Below, in pieces: positions 1 through 12,169 of a stretch of DNA of 64,000 bases. Both the position numbers and the translations under genes were made by a program. The notes under the pieces were generated by a model. That model saw nothing but the letters and a program-made list of their open reading frames with translations. It did not search any database and was not told the origin of the DNA. Every line of letters begins with the position of its first letter. Positions within the stretch are counted from its first letter, which is position 1. Origin of the DNA: Mallotus nudiflorus (Eukaryota; Streptophyta; Magnoliopsida; Malpighiales; Euphorbiaceae); the NCBI GenBank assembly GCA_947683625.1, contig CANTUR010000681.1:246914-310913 (forward strand), given 5' to 3'.

Positions 1-1511
1 TAATAAAACAATTATGAATAAATATACATTTAAAACATGTATATGTACTAAAACATGCATTAAGTTTGACATATATCAAAAAATATACTAAAAATAAACC
101 TAATTACCTCACATGCATATTTAAAAAATATACCCTAAATATACTAAGATATAGTAAATGTATATTGAAAATATGCAAACATATATATCAAGATATACTA
201 AAAATACACCGAAAATATACCAAATCATATTATAAATTAAATTACTTTTAAAAATATATAATGAGAATGAAAAATCCTAAGTCATGCATCTTATATGCAA
301 TGCATATATATACAGTATAATAACTCACTGATTCGCACTCCATGAGACAGACTCGGCGGGCCTAATCCGATAGGCCTCAGTCTTGGCAAAGTTAGAAAAA
401 TAAAATAATAACAACCATCATAATAAACTTCTAACTCTACGCTTCTAGGATTACTATAAAAAGACTTAATAAAAAATTTTAAAACTAAACTCGGACCGGT
501 TGTCACATTTTACGAGAAATCTACAGAAATTTAGGCAAAGTCTCATTTGTGAAACGGACATTTTCCTACAAAAGTAGAGTCGATCTGCACAGAAATACAC
601 TTCTAAAATCACAATTCATATAACCCTCGGTTAGAATTCTGAACTCCATAATTTCCCCATTCGAGATCCACAATTCACCAACAATCTAGATAATATAATA
701 AATATACTAAAAATCAATAATTGCCATAAATATCCTCAAAATAACAAAATTTAGCATATTTAACATTAAAACACTAAAAAAAATTATTTTCACAATAATT
801 ACATAAAAATCTCAAAATAATAATATAATATTATTAAAAATTTAATTTTCTCAATAATTCAATATAAATTAATATATTCAAATAACTAAAATAGTCTAAA
901 TACACATTAAAAAAAATACTAAAAACCCATTTTATTACCAAAATAATATATAATATATTATTTGAAAATAATTTTTGAAAATTAGTATTAATTGGTTAAA
1001 AATAGTAAATAATTTGTAAAAATCATTTTAATACCTTAAATAATTATAAAACCAACTAAAACATAATGTTTAACTATAATTTTAACAAAATTACATATTT
1101 AACCCTGTAATACAAAATGTCCAATATACTAAATAATTTCCTCAAAAATTATATAAAATCATTAAAATTATTTAATCAACATATAACATACTAATATCAA
1201 CCAAAACACATATTTATCCAATAATTTCAACAAAAATACATATTTAACATAATAATTCAAAATACACATAAATTGTATAAAATTTCATAAAAATTATATA
1301 AATGCATAAAAATTAATTTCTCAACATATATATTACCAATATTAACTAAAACACATATTTAAACAATAATTTCAATAAAAACCCAACTTAAACCTAATTA
1401 TCCAATATTGACATAATATAAAAATAATTATAAAAATCACAAAAATTATAATCTCAACTCTAACATTAATAAAAATTAATAATAACTCCAAATATACCAA
1501 ATTTATAATTT
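1..1511 (-). repeat. Family B LTR, left segment (continues at 11,261)
   Basis: AT-rich LTR sequence in antisense orientation, with no real gene. It carries the family's conserved blocks in reverse: the GC-rich junction near 335-400 and the degenerate hairpin block with the run TTTTACGAGAAATCTACAG near 508. The left end lies outside the window. The sequence stops at the AATAA target duplication (1,512-1,516) of the family A LTR that begins at 1,517, and resumes at 11,261. Whether this is a solo LTR or one LTR of a longer element cannot be decided here. Confidence 0.75.
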
Positions 1512-4291
1512 AATAATGTCACGAGCCAAAACAGGGGCCATGACTGACACTAGGGAACGGGAATTCTTTCGAATCCGGAACCCACAATAAGCCTTAAAAT
1601 AAATAAAAATATGCAATAATAATAATAACATAATTAAAATAATCTGCAGCAGAAATAAATCATAAATAAGACAAAATAATAATTCATTACGGGATTTAAA
1701 TCAACAACTCATCTTATATATATAAATAAACTTTTAATACAAATCCAATTCAAATATTTAAAGTACATAGCTCACACAAATATAATACAACATCCTTTTA
1801 CAATTTTACAACTACTGCAGTGTCTAGATTATAAAAATAAAACTCAGGTAAGCAGTTTACATAATAAAGCCGGGGCGGAAGAAATCCGGCGCACGGGTCT
1901 ACTACTGAGGTCTGAAGACGATGACTCTCCTGAAAAATAGTCAACGGAGGGGAGTCAGACCTTACTGAGTGAATTGCTATAATATATATACATGCATACT
2001 AAATGTCAATGCACACAGTCAAAAGTATATATAATATGTATGTATACAAGCAAATATACACAGATGCAATAAAATCATTTTATATATTTTTATTGAAAAT
2101 CACTATTTATGAAGGATCAAATAGAACCCTAGAAAATCGCAACCTCAAACAATGTTAGACAACACTCTAGCCATACAGGCTCACTTATTTCAAATATATT
2201 CACTTATTCCATTTGGACAGTAGACTGGCCCCGAGACACTAAGTCAACTGAGCTCCAGCAGTCTGATTGTCAGTGTAATTGGCCCCGAGACACTTGGTCA
2301 ACCGAGCTCCAGCAATCACACTCCCAAATCATATCTCACACATCAAATAATCAAATCCAATCAATATCCACAAATGGTTAGTAATATAGCCTAAATGCTA
2401 TCAGCGTATCGGTACGTACTCGATCTTAGTACTGCCCACTAGATAGCACGTTCTATTGATATCATTCATTAAAATATAAAACATATATTCATAAAAATAA
2501 ATAATGCATGAATTTAAATAAAATAGCAACATAAACCATATATATACTAGAAATATACCAAAAGTAAACCAGGTATATTTCGAGTATATATACGTCAAAT
2601 AAATCCAATTAAATTACAAAATGAACTAGAAATGTATTCAAAAATATTTTAAACATAATTCATTAATAAAACATGCATATAGTTTAAAATATACAAAAAA
2701 TAAACAAAAAATAAACTAAAATAAACTTAAGTACTAATTAAATCATTGTGCATATTTAATCTAAATAACACATATATTTCTAAAATCATGCACCCTAGAG
2801 CATATATATATAAAATAACAACTCACTATTATTGCGCTCCTCGAGATGGGTCCGACGGGCCTGGTTCATTAGGCCTCGGTCTCGGTGCAACTCAACAAAT
2901 AAATAATGACAGGAATTATAATAATTCCAACAGAAGTTCTGAAGACTCGATCTAGAATACTAGACACATAATTAAATCAGAATTCGACCGGACATCACGT
3001 TTTATGAGACTTCTACCGAAAATCCGGCAGAACCTCCCCTGTAAAATGGACATCTCTCTACTCAAAGAGTAGAGCCAGCCCTGCAAAGAAATACCCTTTG
3101 AAAATAAACACAGAATACAATCACAATCCTTCGGTTAGACTCCAAACTACAAATCACCGACCGAGATCCACAATTCACAGAATATTCACAAAATACCAAA
3201 AATACCCTTATATACTAAAAATACATTTTATAAATCCAAATTATGTAATCAACCCTAAAACACATAAAAAACCGATAAAAATTCATTTATTTAGAAAAAT
3301 CGTATAATATACATATAATTTGAAAATAATTTATGAAAAATAGTTTTAATTAGTTAAAAATACTAAATAATTTTTAGAAATCATTTTTATACCCTAAATA
3401 ACTATTAAAACCAATTTAATTATATTTTTAGCCAATTTAGTGTAAAATTACCAAAATACCCCTATATATATATATCCTAAAATTAATCCAAAAATTCACC
3501 AAAAATAATATAATTGCACAAAATTAATTTTCTCAACATATATTTCAATAATATCAATAAATATACTCAATTAACCAATTAATTTCAATTAAACACATAA
3601 TTAACCCTATTTTTCAAAATTACATAAACTAAATAAATTCAAAATAAATACATAAAAATTCAAAAAAATTACAAATAAATTTCTTTAATTCATTTAAACA
3701 CCTATAATTACCATAAACACAATTTCATAATTTAATTAATTAATTTTCAAAAATTAGAAAATAATAATAAAATAATCAAAAATACCCAAAAATCAAAATA
3801 AATTCTAAAAATTCCAAAAAAATTCCAGCATGAACATTAAGCCACTAGTATCAAAGTTTGTGAAGGAATTTTTCATGAATCAATCAAATTAAAGCTCAAA
3901 AAAATCAAGAACCCTAATAGGCTGAAATTAAAAAATCGAAACCTAGGGAAATCTAGACCATTTTAAGTGAAACAAAGCTTGGAATCACACTCATCGGAGC
4001 TCAAGGAGAATATAGAGACTGGCGGTGTCGAAAACGGTGGTCGAAATTGCTGTGATCGATGGTGAATATGAGTTTCAGCTTTCTGGCGATTTCGAGCTCA
4101 TCCGATGTCGAAAACAGCTGCTGCAGGTGGCAGGGATGGCTGAGGATGGAGGTGGCACACTTGGAGGCACACTGACTGGAAGAAAATGGGTGTGACAGGT
4201 AGAGGAATGGCGAGGAGGACGATTGGGAATGTTAGGGAATATGAATGGCAAAACTGTATTTTTGGTAAACTTTTTTATTTTGATAATATTT

Positions 4292-4295
<4 letters not shown>

Positions 4296-4364
<69 letters not shown>
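4296..4364. repeat. (TA)n microsatellite in the LTR
   Basis: About 69 bases of uninterrupted TA dinucleotides. In the antisense LTR at 1,517 they lie at the position of the presumed TATA/promoter region, just upstream (in LTR sense) of the GC-rich leader. Other LTRs here have TA tracts or GAAAAG-type purine tracts at the equivalent place. Confidence 0.95.
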
Positions 4365-4366
<2 letters not shown>

Positions 4367-4746
4367 ACACTATATATTATATTAATATAAAATCTCACAC
4401 GCATTAAATATACTCCACACATATATAATTTAATATATTTAATAATTTACACACTTATAATTAATTAATATTAAAACTAAATAATAAAAATTAGGGTAAT
4501 TAATTAAACCCTAGTTTAATTTAAATAAATACACATATATACACTTTATTTTAGCACTTTAAAAATATATATGAGTTCATGCAAATTCATAAAACTAGTC
4601 AAAATAATTAATATTAAATTATTTACGTTTTAATTTTTCCGAAAATATAATTTCCGGGAAAATTTTATGTAAAATACTTAAAACAATGTAAAACAATTAA
4701 AATTAGTTTTAATTAAATAACAAACTCACAAAATATCATAAATGTA

Positions 4747-4789
4747 ATATCCCGTGTTTTTAAAATATTTTTACACAGTACCGGGATAT
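4747..4789. promoter_or_regulatory. LTR-end inverted pair ATATCCCG/CGGGATAT
   Basis: Perfect 8-bp arms at 4,747-4,754 and 4,782-4,789, starting four bases inside the LTR end, with an A/T-only core between. The same pair is perfect at 36,466 and recognisable in every family A LTR. A role in end recognition or transcription is only a guess. Confidence 0.6.
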
Positions 4790-4882
4790 GCAGAGTTAAT
4801 AATTTCTGTATTTTATATGATATTTTTATGAGTTAATATGTATTTTAGACCTGTTTTAATTACGGTATATTATTTACAATGT

Positions 4883-4934
4883 TTTACGTAAAATTTTCCC
4901 GGGACTTGCATTTTCGGGGAAATTTTCACGTAAA
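4883..4934. promoter_or_regulatory. Conserved U3 inverted repeat (TTTACGT arms)
   Basis: Left arm TTTACGTAAAATTTTCCCGG and right arm, read in reverse complement, TTTACGTGAAAATTTCCCCG, match over about 20 bases with one offset, around a short loop. The same structure recurs in all family A LTRs, for example near 11,041-11,100, 25,815-25,868 and 36,595-36,655. It lies upstream of the presumed transcription start. Confidence 0.6.
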
Positions 4935-5233
4935 CAATTTATTATTAATTATTTTAGATGTATTTACGGACTTGCATGAACTCATACATATTTTTAAATT
5001 ATTAAATAAAGCCTATGTGTGTATATGTATTTAATTAGGGTTTATTATACCCTAATATTTTATTAAGTATTTAATTGTTTTAATTGTTATTTAATTAATT
5101 ATATTTAGAATAAATTATTAAAATATTAATATTTTTATGTGTGGTGTATATTTGATGTGTGTAATTTAATATTATTTTAATATATAGTATAATATATATA
5201 TATATACATATATACATTAAAAATCAAAAAAGT

Positions 5234-5506
5234 TTGCCAAATTACCATATTGCCCCCGACTCCTTCCTTTCTTCTCCGACCGTTCCTCGCCGTTCCGAGC
5301 GCCTGCCGTGCCGTTCCTTCACCGTGGGTGTGCCGTCCGGTGTGCCACCATCTTCCCCGACCAGTTTCGCCGCCTGTGGAGGCCGTTTCCGACGTCGGGA
5401 GAGTGATTTTGGCCGGAGAAGCCGAAAATCAACTCACCGTCGATCACGCCGATTCCGGCCACCGTTTTCGACACCGCCGGTCTCTTTCTTCTCCTTGAGC
5501 TCCGGT
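5234..5506 (+). promoter_or_regulatory. GC-rich leader of the LTR ending in a splice-donor consensus
   Basis: This is a sharp island of GC-rich, C/T-biased sequence in an otherwise A/T LTR, just downstream of a TATA-like stretch (5,190-5,215). A short open frame rich in Pro, Ser and Arg spans it, and similar frames occur in other A LTRs (for example 25,138-25,536 and 33,369-33,698 on the minus strand), but the frame is not kept in all copies. The island ends GAGCTCCG followed by GTGAGTG, a textbook plant 5' splice site with GT at 5,505. I read it as R/leader sequence of the element RNA. A coding role is not supported. Confidence 0.5.
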
Positions 5507-6426
5507 GAGTGTGATTCTAGCTTTGGTTTGAGCTAAAATGGTCTAGAATTGCTTAGTTTTCGATTTGTCAAATTCGGCCTATTAGGGTTTTCGATTTTTT
5601 TCGAATTGTTCTTGATTTATTCATGCTTAATTCCTTCACAAATGTTGTTCCTAGTAGCTTAATCTTCATGTGTGAATTTTTGTAGAATTTTTGGAGATTG
5701 TTTGGATTTTTGGGTATTTTTGAATATTTTAATATTATTTTCTAATTTTCGGAAATTAATTATTTAAATTATGAAATTGGAGTTTATGGTTGAATTGGGT
5801 GTTGAAATGAATTATAGGAATTTATTTGGAATTTTTATGAATTTCTAAGTATTTATTTTGAATTATTGAAGTTTATGGAATTTTGGAAAAATTAGGTTAA
5901 ATGTGTTTTATTTGAATTAATTGGTTAATTGAGTTTAAATATTGATATTATTGATAAATATGTTGAGAAAATTAATTTTGGATAATTGTATAATTTTTGG
6001 TGAATTTTTGAAGTAAATTAAGTATATTTATATATATAAGGGTATTTTGGTAATTTTACCCTAAATTGTCTAAAAATATAATTTAATTGGTTTTAATATT
6101 TATTTAAGGTATAAAAATGATTTCTACAAAATATTTGGTATTTTTAACTAATTAAAACTATTTTTCGTGAATTATTTTCAATTATAAATAAAATATACGG
6201 TTTTTCTAATAAAATGAGTTTTAATCGGTTTTTATAGTGTTTCAAGGTTAAATATGTAATTTCTACCTATGAAAATGTATTTCTGTGATTTAAGGATATT
6301 TTTGTTATATCTGGAATCATTCTGTGTTTGTGGACCCCGGTCGGTGGACTGTAGTTTGGAGTCCGACCGTGGGATTTTGATTGTGTTGAGCTCGTTTTTT
6401 CGAAGTGTGTTTCTTTGCAGGGTCGG

Positions 6427-6446
6427 CTCTACTCTTTTGAGTAGAG
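6427..6446. promoter_or_regulatory. Perfect 8-bp hairpin CTCTACTC-TTTT-GAGTAGAG
   Basis: Perfect 8-bp arms with a four-base loop, followed by a conserved run ending in the TTTTACA box. It is present in the other A LTRs (for example 24,300-24,319 on the opposite strand) and shortened in family B. Confidence 0.65.
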
Positions 6447-7036
6447 AGATGTCCGTTTTACAGGGGAGGTTCTGCCGGATTTTCGGTAGAATTCTCGTAA
6501 AACGTGATATCCAGTCGAACCCTAATTTTTGATTCTGTATTTAATACTCTAGATTGAATTCTAGGATTTCTGTTAGGTTTATTCTAATGTCGATTATTTA
6601 TTGCTTGTTTAGTTGCACCGAGACCGAGGGCTAGTGGACCAGGCCCGTCGGACCTGTCTCGTGGAGCGCATTAGGTGAGTTACTATATTATATATATATG
6701 CTTAGGATGCATGATTTAGAAAATGCATGTTTTATTTTGACTGAATATGCATAAATAATATGATTTATATTCAAGTATATTTTTGGTATATAATAAATTA
6801 TATACATGTTTTGTTAATAAAATATATTTAAAATGTTTTTAAATATATTTTTAGTTTAATTCATGATTTGATTGAATTCATTTGACATATATATACTCAA
6901 AATATACCTGGTTTATGTTTGGTATATTTCCAGTATATATATGGTTTAGATTGTTGATTTATTTAAATTCATGCATCATGTATTTGTGAATGAATGTTTT
7001 ATATTTAAGAATGAAGGATATCAATAGAACGTGCTA

Positions 7037-7577
7037 CCTAGTGGGCAGCACTAGGACCGAGTACGTACCGGTACACCTATAGCTTTAGGCTATATTACTA
7101 ACTATTTGTGGATATTGATTTGATTATGATTATTTGATATGTGAGATGTGGTTTGGGTGTGATTGCTGGAGCTCGGTTGACCAAGTGTCTCGGGGCCAAT
7201 CACACTGGCAGTCAGACTGCTGGAGCTCGGTTGACTTAGTGTCTCGGGGCCAGTCTACTGTCTAATTGGATTAAGTGGATATATTTGGTATAAGTGAGCC
7301 TGTATGGCCAGAGTGTTGTTTAACACTATTTTCTGAGGTTGCGATATTCTAGGGTTCTATGTGATCCTTCATAAATTGGGATTTTTCAGTAAAATATATA
7401 AAAATGATTTTTCTGCATCTGTATGAATTTGCCTGTATATATACATATTATATATATACTGTTGACTGTATGCATTATCACTTAGTGTGTATGTATATAT
7501 ATTATAGTAATTCACTCAGTGAGGTCTGACTCCCCTCCGTTGACTATTTTTCAGGAGAGTCAACTTCCTCAGACCTC
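7037..7577. promoter_or_regulatory. Conserved cluster of hairpins in the 3' half of the LTR
   Basis: In order: CCTAGTG/CACTAGG (7,037-7,055); palindrome GTACCGGTAC (7,065-7,074); GTGTGATTG/CAATCACAC (7,157-7,205); a second copy of that unit with arms reading CAGT(C)AGACTG (7,209-7,260); and a nested stem, GAGGTCTGA/TCAGACCTC outside GTTGACT/AGTCAAC (7,521-7,577). The two middle hairpins share the loop core CTGGAGCTCGGTTGAC and GTGTCTCGGGGCC, so they are a diverged tandem duplication. The cluster recurs in all long LTRs of both families while the spacers vary. Confidence 0.65.
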
Positions 7578-8031
7578 AGTAGCAGGTCGATACGTCGGAT
7601 TTCTTCCGCCCCGGCTTCTTTATGTAAATTGTCTACTTGAGTCTTATTTATTTTATCTAGACACTGCAGTAGTTGTAAATTAAAGTATTGGATTTTATGT
7701 ACTTTATTTTAAAGAGATGTATTATATTGAAACTGGATTTGTATTAAAGATTATATACATCTATGTGATGAGATGAGATTTTGAATTAAATCCAGTTGAT
7801 ATGGAAAAAATGATATTATGATTTTTATTTCCGCTGCATATTATATTTTTATTGTTATTATGGCATGCTTTATTTTATTTTTAGGCTTGCTACGGGTTCC
7901 GGATTCGAAAGAATTCCCGTTCCCTAGCGCCGGTCATGGCCCCTGTTTTGGGTCGTGACAATAAATATGTACAAAAATTATTAACAGTGCATATCCCGAT
8001 GCAGTATAAAAATATTTAAAAACTTGGGATA

Positions 8032-11000
8032 TGTCACGATCCAAAACAGGGGCCATGACCGGCGCTAGGGAACGGGAATTCTTTCGAATCCGGAACCCGT
8101 AGCAAGCCTAAAAATAAAATAAAACATGCAATAATAGTAGCAATATAAAATGCAGCGGAAATAAAAATCATGAATATCATAATAACAATTTTACCAACTG
8201 GATTTAAGTCAAATCTCATCTCATCACATATATATAAAATCTTTTAATACAAATCCAGTTCTCAAATATAATACAATATCTCACATAAATAAAATACATA
8301 AAATCCTGTAAATTAATTTACAACTACTGCAGTGTCTAGATTATAAAAATAAGACTCAAGTAAGCAGTTTACACAAAGAAGCCGGGGCGGAAGAAATCCG
8401 GCGTACAGGCCTGCTACTGAGGTCTGAAGATGTTGACTCTCCTGAAAAATTGTCAACGGAGGGGAGTCAGACCTCACTGAGTGAATTACTATAATATATA
8501 TACATACACACTAAATGACAATGCATACAGTCAACAATATATATCTAATATGTATATATAGAGGCAAATACACACAGATGCAATAAAATCATTTTATATA
8601 TATTTCATTGAAAATCATCTTTTATGAAGGATCACATAGAACCCTAGAATATCGTAACCTCAAAAACAGTGTTAGACAACACTCTAGCCACATAGGCTCA
8701 CTTAATCCAAATATATCCACTTAATCCATTTAGACAGTAGACTGACCCCGAGACACTAAGTCAACCGAGCTCCAGTAGTCTGACTGCCAGTGTGATTGGC
8801 CCCGAGACACTTGGTCAACCGAGCTCCAGCAATCACACCCAAATCACATCTCACACATCAGATAATCATAACCAATCAATATCTACAAATGGTTAGTAAT
8901 ATAGCCTAAATACTATAAGTGTACCGGTACGTACTCGGTCCTAGTGCTGCCCACTAGGTAGCACGTTCTATCGATATCCTTCATTAATGAATATAAAACA
9001 TTCATTCATAATAAATGATGCATAAAATTAAATAAAATAATAATATAAACCATATATATACTGGAAATATACCAAAAGTAAACCAGGTATATTTCGAGTA
9101 TATATACGTCAAATAAATCCAATCAAATTACAATTTAAATTAGAAATATATTTAAAAATATTTTAAATATAATTTATTAACAAAACATGTATATAATTTA
9201 TTATAAACCAAAAATATACTTAAATACAAATCACATTATTTATGTATTTTAATCAAAATAAAACGTACATTTCTAAATCATGCATCCTAAGCATATATAT
9301 ATATAAAATAGTAACTCACAAATTAGTGCGCTCCAAGAGATGGGTCCGACGGGCCTGGTCCACTAGCCCTCGGTCTCGACGCAACTAAATAAGCAATAAC
9401 GACAGACATTAAAATAAACCTAACAGAAATCCTAGAATTCGATCTAGAATATTAAACACAGAAACAGGATTAGGGTTTGATTGGACATCACGTTTTACGA
9501 GAATTCTACCAAAAATTCGATAGAACCTCCCTTGTAAAATGGACATCTCTCTACTCAAAAGAGTAGAGCCAACCCTGCAAAGAAACACACTTTGAAAATA
9601 AACACCACATCTCATTCACAATCCCTCGGTCGGACTCCAAACTACAATTTACCGACCGGGGTCCACAATCACAGAATAATTCAAGAAATACCAAAAATAT
9701 TCTTATAACATAGAAATACATTTTATACGTAGAAATTACGTAATTAACCTTTAAACACAGTAAAAACCGATAAAACTCATTTTATTAGAAAAATCGTATA
9801 TTATATATATAATTGAAAATAATTCACGAAAAATAGTTTTAATTAGTTAAAAATACTAAATAATTTGTAGAAATCATTTTTATACCTTAAATAACTATTA
9901 AAACTAATTAAATTACATTTTTTAGCCAATTTAGGGTAAAATTACCAAAATACCCATATATATATAAATATACTATAATTACTTCAAAAATTCACCAAAA
10001 ATTATATAATTATCCAAAATTAATTTTCTCAACATATTTATCAATAATATAAATAATTAAACTCAATTAACCAATTAAATTCAATTAAAAACATAATTAA
10101 CCCTAATTTCCCAAAATCACATAAACTTCAATAATTCAAAATAAATGCATAGAAATTCATAAAAATTCCAAATAAATTCCTATAATTCATTTCAACACCT
10201 AATTTAACCATAAAACACAATTTCATAATTTAAATAATTAATTTCCGAAAATTAAAAAATAATATTAAAATATTCAAAAATACCCAAAAATCCAAAAAAT
10301 CTCCAAAAATTCCAAAAAAATTCATACATGTAGATTAAGCTACTAGGATCAACATTTGTGAAGGGACTTTTCATGAATCAATCAATTCGAAACTCAAAAA
10401 AATTAAAAATCCTAATATGGCCGAATTGGAAAAATTCAAAACTAAGCAAATCTAGACCATTTAAGCTCAAACCAAAGCTAGAATCACACTCACCGGTGCT
10501 CAAGGAGAAGAAAGAGACTGACGGTGTCAAAAATGGTGGCCGGAATCGTCGTCGACGGTGAGGAGAAGAATTTCGGCCAGAAGAAGAAAAACAGCTCGCC
10601 GGCGCCGGGAAGAAGGCTGCTGGCGGCAGGGAACGGCTGGGGACGACGGTGGCAAGCCGGGAGGCACACCGACGGTAGGGGATCGGAGTAGCAGCGGGAG
10701 GGGAAGGGTGGTCGCGCACGGGAAGAAGAAGAAGAAGAAGAAAAAAAAAAAGAAAAGAAAAGAAAAAGAAAAAGAAAAAGAAAAAGAAAAAAGAAAAATA
10801 ATAAAAATTTTAATAAAATATTTGAAAAAATCACATCCACACATTTAATATTTAATATTTTAAAATTTAATATTAATTAAAAATAATTAAATAACAAATA
10901 AACAAATAATTAATTATTAAAATATTAGGGTAAAATACTAAACCCTAATTAAATAAATATTTACACGCATAGGCTCTATTTAATAATTTAAAAATACGTA

Positions 11001-11245
11001 TGAGTTCATGCAAGTCCGAAAATATATTTAAAATAATTAATAATAAATTATTTACGTGAAAATTTTTCCGAAAATGCAAGTCCCGAGAAAATTTTACGTA
11101 AAGCACTGTAAATAAGACTCAATAATTAAAATAGGTTTTAAATACATACCAACTCGTAAAAATATCATATAATATACATATGAAAATTATTAACACTGTA
11201 TATCCCGGCACAGTGTTAAAATATTTAAAAACACGGGATATTACA
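8032..11245 (-). mobile_element. Solo family A LTR, antisense, nested at the end of another LTR
   Basis: It spans 3,214 bp from TGTCACGATCC to ACGGGATATTACA, with target duplication GGATA at 8,027-8,031 and 11,246-11,250. The insertion hit the last ten bases of the antisense LTR at 1,517, inside its CGGGATAT-type terminal inverted pair. The leader island (10,490-10,720) has the donor consensus on the minus strand, and a purine tract of GAAAAG units (10,726-10,800) takes the place of the TA microsatellite. Confidence 0.92.
10726..10800. repeat. Purine simple repeat (AAGAAG / GAAAAA)
   Basis: About 75 bases containing only A and G on the plus strand, at the presumed promoter position of the LTR at 8,032. 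It generates false Lys/Glu-rich and Phe/Ser-rich open frames on the two strands. Confidence 0.9.
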
Positions 11246-11260
11246 GGATATTACAAATAA

Positions 11261-11743
11261 ATTAATTTACGAAAATTAATAAAATATTCAAAAGTTCACA
11301 AAAATTAAAATAAATTCCAAAAATTAAAACAAAAATTTATTCATGAAGATCAAGCTACTAGGTACAACTTTTCTTAAGGGACTTTTTTTATATCAACCAA
11401 AAATCAACTCAAAAAAAATAAAAAATATAAAAGCTTAAAACTGAAAAATTGAGAAAACTCACAATCGATCAGATTTAAGCTTAAATGGAGCTTGGAATCG
11501 TGATCATCGAAGCTCAAAGAGTTGATAAAGGCTGAACTCTCTAGAAACGGTGGTTGGAAGTGATGGAGGCACAGTGACAGTATAAAAGTTGGACGGTGCG
11601 GGGAGGATGAGGTTCTGTGTGTGTTTCTGTTTTTGGTTTCTTGTACTTGCATTTTTTGGTCCATCATGTTTTTCTTTCTTTATGCTGTGTGTGTTTGGTG
11701 TTTAATGCATGTGCATATATGTGGGTTTGTTGTATACATGCAC

Positions 11744-11777
<34 letters not shown>

Positions 11778-12169
11778 TAATAAAACTTTATATTATAATA
11801 ATAATACTTTAGCCAAATGAATCTATACCACACAAATATACTCATATGTATACATATTTACACATATAATAATAAACACATACACATCACACAATAATAT
11901 ACACATAAAATAACAATCCAATTAATAAAATAATTTATTAACAAAATAAATAGTGAAATTTAATAAAACAAGAATAGAAATAATAATGTTAAAATAACCA
12001 TTCAAATTAAACGATTAAAAATAATATATTTATGTAGAAAATTTAATTAAATATAAAATAATAGTAATTAATCACAAATAATAAAAATAAATCAATAAAA
12101 TCTCTAAATTTTATTAACACTGCATATCTTATTTTAAAATAGATTAATTTAAAAATATGGATTATTACA
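11261..12169 (-). repeat. Family B LTR, right segment (continuation of 1-1,511)
   Basis: It resumes the interrupted LTR directly after the AATAA duplication and matches the right part of the family B LTR at 42,440-49,597, including the TGAAGATCAAGCTACTAGG box near 11,343 and the terminal block ending GGATTATTACA. It contains a GT/TA microsatellite (about 11,743-11,778). The following five bases (CATTA, 12,170-12,174) should be the right copy of its target duplication; the left copy is outside the window. Confidence 0.75.

Larger units (their letters stand above)
4743..7960 (+). mobile_element. Solo family A LTR, sense (reference copy)
   Basis: It runs from TGTAATATCCCG to GGGTCGTGACA, 3,218 bp, with target duplication ATAAA at 4,738-4,742 and 7,961-7,965. 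As the best-preserved sense-strand copy it shows the LTR plan: terminal inverted pair (4,747-4,789), U3 hairpin (4,883-4,934), AT-rich TATA region near 5,190-5,215, GC-rich leader (about 5,234-5,504), consensus splice donor at 5,505, T-rich stretch, CTCTACTC hairpin (6,427-6,446), and a cluster of hairpins (7,037-7,577). The last ~75 bp is the most conserved part of all copies. No internal region is attached. Confidence 0.93.
1517..11255 (-). mobile_element. Solo family A LTR, antisense, hosting two nested solo LTRs
   Basis: It begins TGTCACGAGCC and ends GGATATTACA, the reverse of the family A termini TGTAATATCC...GTGACA. A 5-bp target duplication AATAA flanks it (1,512-1,516 and 11,256-11,260). 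Without the two LTRs nested in it (4,743-7,960 and 8,032-11,245) it is about 3.3 kb, the normal family length. No internal gag-pol sequence is attached, so it is a solo LTR left by recombination between two LTRs. Its terminal ATTACA was split by the second nested insertion and resumes at 11,251. Confidence 0.9.

Noticed and set aside
66..251. Short Lys/Tyr-rich frame
   Set aside because: Low-complexity A/T sequence of the LTR.
6269..6532. Frame with GSTLLSREMSVLQGRFCRIFGRIL, seen in many LTRs
   Set aside because: It coincides with the CTCTACTC hairpin block; conservation is better explained by the nucleotide structure, and the surrounding frame varies between copies.
7157..7260. CRISPR-like repeat from the repeated CTGGAGCTCGGTTGAC core
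   Set aside because: Only two units per LTR, a plant retroelement context and no spacers.
8034..8219. Small repeated frame ending LLRVPDSKEFPFPSAGHGP (also 22,762, 31,003, 50,932, 59,072)
   Set aside because: It lies in the conserved LTR end; the sequence is conserved as LTR terminus, and the frame has no start context or domain.
10490..10848. Lys/Glu-rich and Phe/Ser-rich frames, also at 61,579-61,767
   Set aside because: Products of the purine simple repeat read on either strand.
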